NCBI GenBank assembly: GCA_963669155.1
Contig: OZ022597.1
Coordinates: 7,566,240 to 7,630,239 of the forward strand
Source of the DNA: Arbacia lixula
Taxonomy: Eukaryota; Echinodermata; Echinoidea; Arbacioida; Arbaciidae
Length of the DNA stretch: 64,000 nt
Direction of reading: 5' to 3'
The notes under the pieces were generated by a model. It was given only the letters and a program-made list of their open reading frames with translations. It was not told the origin of the DNA and did not search any database. Within the stretch, counting starts at the first letter, position 1. The number at the start of each line of letters is the position of its first letter. The position numbers were made by a program, and so were the translations under genes. Below are positions 34,970 through 47,215 of this stretch, piece by piece.

Positions 34970-36521
34970 TTACTTCTTCCGAAACGCTCTACAAAGAATT
35001 CGTTTAAGTGTCTTGCGGAGAAGTGGCTGGGCCAATGGATACGCCAGGGGGTTGAGGAGGCTATTAATATATGTTATCCAGCGGGCGCCATTTGTAAATT
35101 CTCCAATGATTATGTTAAAGTATCCGAGAACAAGAGACAAGCAATTTGGAGTCCATGTCAAGAAGAATGCTACAACGATGAACGTTAGGGTTCGAATGGC
35201 TTTGTTTCTGTTAGTTGGGGATACCTTACGTGATCTTCGGTTTCGATAGGCCTGCCTGCTGTCTTTGGATAGATCAGCCACTCTTAACTCACTCAATGGT
35301 GACGGATTCTGGACATGTGATCGCAGCCCCGTAGGATGTCGGCCTGCATTCTGGACACCGTCAGATTCCTCATACTCGCATGAATTTCCAAAGTCAGGTT
35401 CAATTTCTAGCGCCGTGCTGACAGCATAAGCATTTGGGAGCCCTACGTGATCTTCGGTTTCGATAGGCCTGCCTGCTGTCTTTGGATAGATCAGCCACTC
35501 TTAACTCACTCAATGGTGACGGATTCTGGACATGTGATCGCAGCCCCGTAGGATGTCGGCCTGCATTCTGGACACCGTCAGATTCCTCATACTCGCATGA
35601 ATTTCCAAAGTCAGGTTCAATTTCTAGCGCCGTGCTGACAGCATAAGCATTTGGGAGCCCTTCAGAACAAATCACTGATAGTGTTCGGACGCTTCCACCG
35701 GGTACATCTTTATTTCCGGTTTCTTCCGATTTGATGTCCATGTTCAGTTGGTGGACGTTTCTCACTGGAGCACTTGTTTTATTGGTGCAATGTAATGATT
35801 TCTCTAGACCTTCGATTGACATGCCATCTCTTTCATAAAGTTGCTCATCAGTATTTCCAAACTTTCCTGACACGTGCTTGTTCCCTGTTTTCTGAATTTG
35901 ACACCAGATCTTCGCGTAAAGGATCGAAATCGAGAGAAAGGGGAAAGTCAGCCGGAAACAGATGACTGCAATATTGGCCGGGAGATTGGTGACCATGTTT
36001 GGCAGGATGAAACCGAGCGACGTGCTGCCGGTGGGGTCGACTATGTCCCAGATAGTAAGGACTGGAAACCAGAAACTGAAGGACACGACCCAGGTGCAGA
36101 GGTTGATGACAAGTGCCTTCCTGTGGGACTTCCACCGGAGATGTCGAAGCGGAGAGTACACGGCGAAGTAGCGGTCGAGACAGATGGCGACCACCGTCAG
36201 AACGGACACGCTGAGGAAAGTGTTCTGCAACCCTAGAAAAAAGCTTCCTGCGAGCTCTCCAAATTGCCACGCCCCGTTCAGTTGGATCGTGCTTCGAAGT
36301 GGCATAAACACCAGCCCGATAAAGAAATCCGAGATGGTGATATTGATGATGTATTGGTTCGAGTAAGTCCGGAGACGCTTTTCTTTCAGGAATGCCAGCA
36401 GGGTAAGGGAATTCATTAAGACCGTCAGAAAAGAGAGGAAAACTAAAATGCCGAAGATTGCAAGTGCTTTCCACCCTTTAAGGTCCAACATGGGTGGAGG
36501 ATCTGTGACGTTCGTGGACAT
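34970..36521 (-). pseudogene. Rhodopsin-class GPCR copy E, disrupted by a 217-bp duplication
   Basis: From MSTNVTD the frame runs through TM1-TM5 (SDFF, DRY, P5.50 present) and most of the third intracellular loop, then enters the second copy of a 217-bp tandem duplication, shifts frame and stops at 35400. TM6 (TWTP) and TM7 (NPLAY) remain open in another frame down to 34970. The span is 1552 nt. Subtracting 217 gives exactly 1335 nt, the size of the other four genes, so a single event broke an otherwise intact gene. A five-pass product is unlikely to signal normally. In addition, Cys93 before TM3 is Ser (GSFFLGLQ). If the duplication is an assembly error, E is a functional receptor gene. Confidence 0.85.
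35227..35660. repeat. Perfect 217-bp tandem duplication inside GPCR E
   Basis: 35227-35443 and 35444-35660 read identically, both starting tacgtgatcttcgg and ending catttgggagccc. 217 is not a multiple of three. Lack of any difference means either a very recent event or an assembly error. Confidence 0.95.
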
Positions 36522-36794
36522 ACTCCCGGTGTAAAACCACAGTTTTTCCACCGATAGAAAACGTACTGTCTGCCGTTCGATTGATTCCACACGACTGGAC
36601 CAGTCTACACAAAAATCGTCATAAGCCTTCCGCGTTGGATGGACTTAGAGTAGAAATGTACACCTACACATCGATGCCTTGTAGAATTTGGTCAGAGAAT
36701 GAAGCAACTGGCGCCAGGGATCCTCGTGTGGTGAGTGATATTGAAAATCAGTTATCAAACAGATCATTCTGATTACATTGAGTGATGAGGCCCA

Positions 36795-36801
36795 TTATAT
36801 A
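36795..36801 (-). promoter_or_regulatory. TATA-like box of GPCR E
   Basis: Minus strand TATATAA, ~275 bp upstream of the start, context ttcagctatataatggg. Retained although the reading frame is broken. Confidence 0.45.
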
Positions 36802-38550
36802 GCTGAATCTAACAATGGAAGTTGAGTTTATAATAGAAAGGATTTGGCGTGGGTTACGTGAAGGAAAGTGATTTAATATCGGTGATTGGTCATGACATGA
36901 CCTTCACAGCAGAGCGACAATGATATGACGTGAACAATAAAAAAAAAAACTAACCAATCGGGGAGCTTGTATCATTTCACTTCATTTAGCATAGCTATGC
37001 TTAATCATTCTGAATATGAAAGCCTGTAATTCACAAGTGTGATATTTTAATAATCCATATATCCTGTGTGGCGTCGTTATCACGTTTCTATCGTGACTCG
37101 ATATTTGATATGATTGATGGAGCGCGGCATTCATTTTCCATTAAGTTATGCTAAAACAATAGAATGAATCTAATCATGTCGTGTCAAGGTAATTTGACTT
37201 TTTGTTGTCAATGTCGTTGTTGTTCTTGTTGTTAAAGAGAAACAATGTCAAGCGAAAGATTTTAGTTTTTCACATACTTTTACTTTTACTTAGAATGTAT
37301 TATATGTTACATAATTTATGTATACTGTATTTTCATTCGGGGTCCAATGTATACAAGAAATGCTTCTTTTTCGACCTCTCCACAAAAAATATTATTTCTA
37401 TGAATTAATTGTGTTTATTATTTCCATTCTTTGAATCTGACTTTACGCATGTATTCTTTATTTTTGTCTAAAAATAAAATTTAAGTTTGAATCTTGAATA
37501 ATCTTAATTTCGTTTGATAATGATTTATATAGGTACGTGCACCTTGACATCAACGTTTGCTCCTTATGCCTATACAGAGCACATCTCCATGAGAGCCCGG
37601 ATATTTGTAGTATATGCGTGATGGCTTTACATCAAGTTACATCTTGGAAAGTCATTTTTTACCATTTTGCCAGTTGTATTCCTGTAAACAAACGCTTCTG
37701 TCTTATTAGCTAAAATGAGCCGAATACATATAGCCGTCTTACAACTTACACAAACAAAGTGCAGACAATAACAATTTGGTACTAATTGCGACAGGCTGCG
37801 CCAAAACAGTTGAGGGAATTTCCTTTTTATGTTTTGTACTGTTATGAGAAATTCCTGTAGAGATGATGGTTTCCGTGACATTTCCCGTATTTTCACATTG
37901 AATTGTTGTGCTAATGTATGGCCATGTACTTTCTCACTTTTTTTGTGATATTGAATTTTTTTTTTCTTGAATTTGTTATTTACCGTTCAATGAAAACATA
38001 AATAAAAAGAAATGGTGAGAAACTTCGATAAATCAAGGGGGGAAATGGCGATGAAACGAAAAGTGTAGAGGAATGTTTTACAAAACAGAAACATCAATAA
38101 GGAGAATGAAGAGCCTTAAATGTGAAAAATATTAGTACATGTTTATTGTTTACATTTTGAGATAGTGTAACGGAACAATAGTTTTAGCATTTTTTTGGAA
38201 GCTTTGAAACTGGTGTCTACAAGCCGTATTGTGAGACGAGTTTGAATTTTATCAGACCTGTCTAAGTGCCTGATATTGTTTCGCAACAAAAAGCGTGGCA
38301 TTTAACGCACGCATGGGTACTAATAAACTTAAACTTGATATTTTGAGGGTAGCTTCAGTTTTTAGTGCATGAAGCTTTTTGTCACCAGAACCACTACGAA
38401 GGCAATACACTTTCTGCGAAATAGGTATCTATATTGACCTGTCTGAAATAAATGTATCATTTCGACAAAAATGAGCAAACATTTCATCGACTACCCGACA
38501 ACAGCAATCCATTAAAATACGCCATTTGTTCAGGAATAACACGTGATTGA
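36802..38550. repeat. 5' flank module of GPCR E
   Basis: Non-coding. 37.50-38.55 kb matches 17.24-18.30 kb closely (ggtacgtgcaccttgacatcaacgtttgctcc) and 29.74-30.80 kb more weakly. 37.1-37.4 kb shows no match and no gene. Confidence 0.6.
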
Positions 38551-38943
38551 TTATGTACATAGACGCCATGTTAATATATGGTATGATGAAATTACCTTGA
38601 ATGACACACATACTTTGTTGATAAAAGGTTTTAAAGGCGTCGGGAAATTAGGTGCATACGAACGATTGATAGAATATGTGAGCAACTCATACACGTGGGC
38701 TCAAATTTAAACTTATCTAGGTTCGTGTGATTGGATATACTTTTAAGGCAAATGGAGAGCTTCATTCCAAAAGGGAGCCCTACTCGCCTATCCGTTTCAT
38801 TCTCTATGCCGCATATTTTCATTTCATTTATTCATATCCATAACAATATATACAACAAGTATACATTTACAGAGACATTACATTACACATGATGACATCA
38901 AATATAACATACAATATGTATATATATATATATATATATATAC

Positions 38944-39092
38944 AGCCGACAAACAGCCCACAGCACATACAACAACCCAAGTCCTCCCTAAATAAAGCCC
39001 TGATGAAGACCTGTAAAATGGTTGAAAGCTTGGCTGATTAAAAGGTTGTGAACACACTAGCTACGTCCAGCCATGTCCTTCTTTTGCAGTGT

Positions 39093-39093
<1 letters not shown>
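38944..39093. repeat. TA-flanked core with gaagacctg / gttgaaagctt
   Basis: About 150 bp of non-TA sequence sits between two long (TA)n runs. It holds tgatgaagacctgtaaaatgg, gttgaaagcttgg and agctacgtccagcc. A similar order of motifs (ctgaagaaggcc, gtcgaaagcttt, agctacgcccccg) lies between TA runs at about 6858-6948 and 12621-12718. This layout is typical of mobile cores that carry or seed microsatellites. Confidence 0.5.
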
Positions 39094-39139
<46 letters not shown>

Positions 39140-39294
39140 TCAAATACAGTACAATACAATATGAAGTAATATGATATCTATATAATTGGCAAAGGCCATG
39201 AGACATGTTAAAGCTAATCACCCTTTTTTTTCTACATTTTTAAAAGCAATAAAAAACACAGTAAACAACTACCTCGGGGAAATATGGCTTATTA

Positions 39295-39818
39295 TATTCC
39301 ACATACAGAGAATGTTGCTATATGATTGGTCAAGTATTGATCACATGATAAAGCGTAGTTTTGCCCTTCTGATCATCTGAGAAGAAAGTTCGTTAAACTC
39401 TAAGTGATAGTACTTTTTGGTTTCGCTTATCTCTTCACTCCTCATAGTCCTAACGCGTGATCAATATTTTGAGTACACGCGAAATAAAAGTGCGTTACAC
39501 TCAGACTATCAATTGACTAACAGTAGCTCCTACTATCGCGTCCTAACGCGCATCCTAACGTGTGTTCCACATGGCAGCGTCTCTGGGTTAGGTAGAGAAG
39601 TAAACATTACTTTTGTACGTCAAATTGTCATCTTTGGTATAGATAGTTAGTTTCTGATGTTGAATATAAAGCAAGTAATCAACTTTTGGTTTCAGGCAAT
39701 GAGACGAACTATCACTTCCTCGGCGATCTGAATGTATACGCTATCTTTCCTCAGCTGCGCTTCGGAAAGATAGCTACACCCAGATCGCCTCGTCCCATCA
39801 CCTTCACCAACGTTATTT
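39295..39818. mobile_element. Non-autonomous insertion with 8-bp target duplication
   Basis: 524 bp between two copies of GCTTATTA (39287-39294 and 39819-39826). Uninterrupted versions of the site occur in the flanks of the receptors (aatatcgcttattaagcacg), so the duplication is real. An 8-bp duplication is typical of hAT-type transposition, but the ends are not obvious hAT inverted repeats. No protein is encoded. It contains the hairpin at 39721. Confidence 0.6.
39721..39792. repeat. 72-bp hairpin
   Basis: The arm cggcgatctgaatgtatacg-ctatctttcc pairs with ggaaagatagctacacccagatcgcc around a loop tcagctgcgcttc, with a few mismatches in the middle. Located near the right end of the 524-bp insertion, so it is probably a subterminal structure of that element. 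Confidence 0.65.
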
Positions 39819-40220
39819 GCTTATTAAGCACGTACGTCATTGATAAGGTTCAGTTCAATGAGTTTAAAAATAAATTCACTCCTCAAAACTGCATATAAAG
39901 CTTAACAGGCGCACGGATGCAGGTTTCATTATTTTGATTCTAAAATGCAGTGAGTAGTTTCTTGGCAGAATATTTGTGTGCTCCTAATAATCATCTGTCT
40001 ACCTACTTTATCGTATATACTTGATTCATGATTGCTTGTACCTTCTATCTATACAGTATTTTTCTTTTTCGTTGTTTTTTTAAAAGGCCTACGCCTTCGA
40101 AATATGAGTTTGCTTGGACTTTCTATGCATTGCGTTTAGGGTATTGAATCAAAATTCTTACATTTAAACGTAGAGTCCATCACAAAATTAAGTTGGTTTT
40201 GATAAGAGCTGAAACATATC

Positions 40221-40577
40221 AGTATAAGTTTGATGAAAATCCGTCAAAGGATCAGAAAGTTACAATTATTTTCAGTTTTCATTTTGTGACGTTACGTGCA
40301 ATATGCTCTCTAATATGTTCTATACTATTTTTTATGTCGATTATCTCAAAAGGATGTACATTATGTTATCTGTGCGTTTCATACATCAATATAAACACGC
40401 TTTTACACACATAACTTTCTAACAAAAAAAAGTCCCTCATCAAAAGCAGAATACAGCAAAATGTGAGATCATACAGCACAAAATTTATAGGAGTGCAACT
40501 CGCATGTGACGTCACAAAATTGATATTATAAAAAGTTATAACTTTCTATCCTTTGACAAATTTTTATCTAAACCTCA
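40221..40577. mobile_element. Foldback MITE with TGACGTCA arm (copy 2)
   Basis: Counterpart of 21211-21553 within the segmental duplication: outer arms tttgatgaaaatccgtcaaagg and cctttgacaaatttttatc, inner arms ttttgtgacgttacgtgc and gcatgtgacgtcacaaaat. The left CRE-type octamer is mutated, the right one intact. Confidence 0.6.
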
Positions 40578-41760
40578 CTAATATGTTTGTTGTATAATTA
40601 AAACAATCAAACTATCTCTTTATTTCTGCACATTTCTCAAAAATTATTTTGTAATGCCTGGAAAATTCTACTTGAATAATACCGTTGTATCAAAATGAAA
40701 CTTCCGATGTATAGATCACAACTGGCTTTACAGTGTTTTTTGGATCAAGGTCTTTGAATATATTTTTGCCTGGCAGAGTGAGGTCATGGCTTTATTAGGT
40801 TACATGATTTATGGGGGATTTCGCTTGAGTACCGCGAATAGAGCAATACGTTTGAATTGATAACAAGGTGAAATGGATGAGGCTGCCTTAACAAATGCAT
40901 TCAGACAATGGAGAAAAGGGGTGAGACATAAAAGTTACCTATCAACATTTTTTTAATGGAAATGACATGTATTTTTATGATATAAAGTGGGATTGAGTGC
41001 CAAATAATTGATGACTATCATGTCAAAGCAGGCCTAATGCAGCGCATTCAGGCTCCCCTATAACTATGATCCATCATATCGATTTTCGGACAACGCGCCA
41101 TTAGTGTAGCGCATGGTAAAATTGGAGCACCGACAACGCAATAATGTCATTTCTATGAGTGATGAGAAAATCGTTGAAACCCTTTATAAATGAACCTGAG
41201 AACGTACTGCTTAATGGGATTTGTGTGTATAGCTGCACCAAAGTGCATCAATTGTACTACATTTAAAGAGTTTCGAAGAATCCGCGCGCATCTTAAGAAT
41301 ATTTTGACGGGCTTTTTAAGGAGGAATCATTGTATGGCAGGAAGCTCTTAAGAGATCTTCAGTTTAACGTTCAGATGTAAGATACAACAAACCACTTTTT
41401 TAAAGAAAAAAAAAAGGCCAAAGTTCTTTTCGAAATTGTTTACAGATCAAATGCTTTTCAGATCATATGTTCAAACTTTCTGCAGGTTTAATGCAGCCAT
41501 TTGACAGCTTGGCACATATAAAAGCAAGATGTTTTTCTTTTCTCGAAAAGTAAAAAATCAATACATTTTCCATGAGTAACATAGATACTTCTTTCCTTTC
41601 AACGCAAAGCTATCGTATCACTATCATTCCACCCACTCACGTGTTGTTCAGTGCAAATGTTTTTAAATATTTGGGTGCCGGGGTAACTGAAACTCTATGA
41701 GATCGATGTTCACCCATGTAAAATAGTACAGCTGTGACACACAAAGGGTTAAAGACGCTT

Positions 41761-42716
41761 TATATTGACATGGGCCACCGAAACGAAACTGTGCCAGTGG
41801 TCACGATGAGGACGCTCTTCATCTCCGTCGACACGACTGCTTTTCTATCTACAGGTGCGAGATTTGACTTTTTTTTGACATATCAGTATTGCATGGCTAT
41901 CTGATCAATATACATATCGCTCTCATAAAGTAGCGTTTTGTTTGTCCTAGGAGGAGGTAAATTGCTAACTACCACGTCGAGCAAACAAACATTAATCTTT
42001 AAGCTGCTTCTTAACCCATTATTGACAGATGATGGACCGGCTTTACGGATGGTTGACATAAGTATTGTATAGTGTGAAAGACATGCATAACATTTGCTTA
42101 CATATTGAAAAGAGCATACTGAGTAGACGTACGTGACGTATGAAATGCCGGTAGACTTGCCTTTTCGGCTGGTTGTAATGAAGTGAGGGCGTTTTCCAAC
42201 ACGCGTAATAAAAGCTGCAGTTTACATTGGAATTACAATATTTTAAAGAAATACAAATAAAGAGGGTCTTTAGAAATGAGATTCTCGCTTCTGAGCTTAT
42301 TTGCAAAGCGATACTTGCGGTTTACCACGTCTCGTCATTAATCTCATTGTAATGAGTGCATTTTAAAATTGCCACCAGTCTCTATTCATCGACCCTATAC
42401 TACGAACTCTAATCCTACCTCCATCTCTGCCGTATTAGCTCATGTGTTTCCGGGCTCCATATCCTCACTAATTCCTCTCATATTCATTCCTGTTTTATAT
42501 CGTTAAAGTGTGTTCGCTCGTCTCTCCCCTTCTCTATACATTCCACCTCTTCCATACTTTCTCACCCCCTCTCCCTCTCTCACTCTCTCTCTCTCCCATT
42601 CTATCTCTCTCCCTCTCTCTCATTCTCTATCTCCCCTTTTCTCTTTCTTTCACTTGTTTTCTCTCTCCCCCCTTCCTCACCTCCCCAACCCTATCTCTCC
42701 CTCTCTCTCATTCTCT

Positions 42717-42765
<49 letters not shown>

Positions 42766-43297
42766 CCTCTTTCCCTGTCTCTGTCCTCCTCTCCCCTTTC
42801 AATCTTCCCTCTCCTCATATCGATGTTCGGATGTAAGCAGGCGCTTACATCCACACATCGATATTATACATCAATATTGACTGACTTTCCAATCTGTCGA
42901 AGATGCTTTAAGTTATTCCTTGTCATAGACATCAGACATGTCGTATTTCGTGACACTCCCAACTTTTCAAATGTCAAAAACGAAACTTTAATTGTCTCAT
43001 CCTTTCTGCAATTGCAGATCCATGAAGCAGGGTTTGATACGTACACGCCCCCACCGAAATAAGTTTAATAAAGAACGTCCTCACCCTTCCTGCCTGTTAT
43101 TTCTTCCTCATATCAAACATGTACTGATTTTATGAAGGACTCACTATACACTTTCTTATATTGACATACCTCGTGTATTCAAACATACGCGCCTTATCAC
43201 CATGCACATTTTTCCAACTTCGTGTACATCCATTTGAACCCATTAACCTAAAGCGCCACGATTACAATTACGACATTGACTTAGATTTGAGATACTA
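41761..43297. other. Spacer with a CT-rich tract
   Basis: No gene supported. 42520-42810 is a long pyrimidine-rich run with many CTCTCT blocks; the Ser/Leu/Pro-rich open frames through it are artefacts. An inverted pair, atcgatgttcggatgtaagcag and its near mirror cttacatccacacatcgat, lies at about 42819-42861. Confidence 0.7.
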
Positions 43298-44236
43298 TAC
43301 TAACGAACGAAATACGTGACTTCCTCCACTTTCTACAATTACGTGAGTTCGTATTTGCGATTTGCGCATGAGCAGATCATTACTGCTACGAATGACCTCA
43401 TTATCGTACAGAAATGTGGTATCATAAACACAACAAAAAAGGTAAGCCTCCCCCCCCCCCCCCCCCTACGCAGAAGAGCATAACTTTTTATCGAAGAGGT
43501 GTGTGAAAATCATATTAATCCAATAAGTCATGCATGGGTGGGCAAATTTTAAAGGCAAAATTGTCACTTTTCAAACGTCACAAGGGTAATTTAGGGATTC
43601 TGTCTTATGCATTTTTGATGAATTCCATTTCTGGTGCATAATTTATGTCCTTTTACTGTTTATCATCCATCTCTCAATGCATTAACACCTATCCCAACAC
43701 TTAACCCAATGTTCTGGTTGAGTGAGCACCGTTTAACAAATACTCATCCCTCTTGAGTTTGAAACTTTTAAAAGACATATATTTTGGTGATAAAAAACTG
43801 TCGATATTTTGACAAATATGTAACATGACCTCTTATGTAAACATAAGAAGTCATTTTCGTGTCGTGGTTAAGTGAAAACACTTTAAAATTCGCACAAGAA
43901 ATGCCAAAATATATTGTAAAACGGCATAAACAATTAACTTCTGACTTTAGAAAAGTGACATTTTTGCCTTTAAAACTTGCCCACTCATGCATGACTAATT
44001 GGATTAATGTGATTATCACACAGAGGTTAGTCAATAAGTTAAGAAACAACCCTGCCAAATTATTTTGCCCAAAACCTCTTCGATAAAAGTTATGCTATTT
44101 TGCTTACTTTTATTGTGGTGTTTATACTAATGAACGAAATACGTGACTTTCTTCACTTTCCACAATGTGCGAATGAGTAGATTATTGCTGGTACAAATGA
44201 CCTCATTATCGTGCATTAATGTGGTGTCATAGAATA
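43298..44236. repeat. ~125-bp direct repeats flanking a MITE
   Basis: The sequence starting tatactaacgaacgaaatacgtgac and ending gtggtatcata lies left of the MITE, and a diverged copy (tatactaatgaacgaaatacgtgac to gtggtgtcata) lies right of it. This is more than a target duplication and suggests tandem duplication of a flank-plus-element unit. Confidence 0.7.
43427..44122. mobile_element. MITE of the same family as in the GPCR array (696 bp)
   Basis: It starts AACACAACAAAAAAGGTAAG, ends CTTACTTTTATTGTGGTGTT, and is flanked by TA on both sides. The inverted arms are about 160 bp and share motifs with the array copies (gcataa-ctttttatcgaagagg, attttgccc, caccctg-type ccctgccaaattattttgc, atgtcac). 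The left arm is interrupted by a poly-C run of about 20. No transposase. Confidence 0.7.
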
Positions 44237-44706
44237 GCTTGACTATTTATCTTGACAGTGATGTGGTGTTTGCAATGCTTACCAACTGCATATGGAGCAA
44301 GGTCTAGAATGAAACGTTTTTTTCGCTTGTTTTGCACATGAAATGAGTTTTAATATTATTGATGCGGTGATGCGTGAACGTTCATTGTCACGTTGACACT
44401 ATCAAAAACACATTGCATCCTCAAAAGAATGGAACCTTTGCTGTTGAAAATAATGCAAATTGCAACATTTCATTTGAGACTTTGCCCTATATTCCGGAAT
44501 ACAAACATTTCATGATTGTGTACATACATAATTATGTTGCTTTATTTCTATTCGCAGTCTATTCTCCCCCTTGCTCTCATGTCCCTTTTCAGGTAGTTCT
44601 TAATTTCGCTCTGCTTGTTTATCCATTTTTGTCCTGTATTCTCACGTGATTATTCGTTCTCGACCACTCTAGCATTGTCCTAGCCCCCCACCCCCCCCCC
44701 CCCCCC

Positions 44707-44764
<58 letters not shown>
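44237..44764. other. Spacer ending in poly-C, (CT)n and (TA)n tracts
   Basis: No gene supported. A C-rich run at about 44687-44709, (CT)n at 44711-44738 and (TA)n at 44738-44763 adjoin the transposon. Confidence 0.75.
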
Positions 44765-46463
<1,699 letters not shown>

Positions 46464-46543
<80 letters not shown>

Positions 46544-46576
46544 CGCGTGTGTGTGTGTGTTTGTGTGTGGTGTGTG
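46464..46576. repeat. (TA)n followed by (GT)n microsatellite
   Basis: TA run up to 46500, about 20 GT units from 46501, then interrupted GT to about 46576. Confidence 0.95.
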
Positions 46577-46639
46577 TCATATTTTCTGTTTTCTTCACTG
46601 AATTCAGCCTGAATCTGAGTCGGTTTTGATATCATGAAA

Positions 46640-47215
46640 GGAGCATATTTCAGGTTTCACTAAAATCCGTCAAAAGGATAGGAAAGTTATGACTCTATAA
46701 AGTTTTAATTTTGTGACGTCTCTTGCGGGTTGCTCTCCAATAATGTCCGGTGCAATCCTCTAAATTACTCATCTGTTTATAATGAAGGAATAAACCTTTT
46801 TCGTCAAGAATACGCTATTTCTTTCACGTTTCTGCTTGTATTAAAACCAGCATAACTTAGAGGGATAGATCACAAATAAAAGAAACACATGAAACATAGA
46901 CTGCATGTATTTGTGAAGGTTTGATGAAAATCTGTAAAAGGATAAGAAAGTTATGATCTTTTACAGTTATTTTGTGACATCACGTGCGAGGTGCTCTCCC
47001 ATATGTTGTGTACAATTTTAAAAATTTGCATTTACCCAAAAGTATATGCATCCTTTTACCTGTACATTTGATACATCATTAACATACAGTTTTACACACA
47101 TACCTGTACAGAAAAAAAAAAAAAAAAACATGTTGTCCAAAAGGACCTCCCACGTGATGTCACAAAATTGAAATTTCAAAATATCATAACTTTCTTATCC
47201 TTCAAAGGTAGCCCG
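46640..47215. mobile_element. Foldback MITE family, copy 3 plus an extra half copy
   Basis: The left half-copy (46645-46750, aaaatccgtcaaaaggataggaaagttatgact) is in the same orientation as the left arm at 46911 (tttgatgaaaatctgtaaaaggataagaaagttatgatc). The inverted right arm ends at about 47205 (catcacgtg-type gatgtcacaaaattg, ataactttcttatcctt). Related to 21211 and 40221, but more diverged. Confidence 0.55.

Larger units (their letters stand above)
38551..41760. repeat. Receptor-less module (paralog of 19.74-22.8 kb)
   Basis: Distal receptor flank up to 39.29 kb, an inserted element at 39295-39818, then the block shared with 20.9-22.7 kb. No receptor sequence found. It includes a foldback MITE at 40221. 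Confidence 0.6.

Noticed and set aside
42508..43062. 184-codon Ser/Leu/Pro-rich frame
   Set aside because: Encoded by a CT-rich simple-sequence tract; overlapping frames in other phases are equally open.
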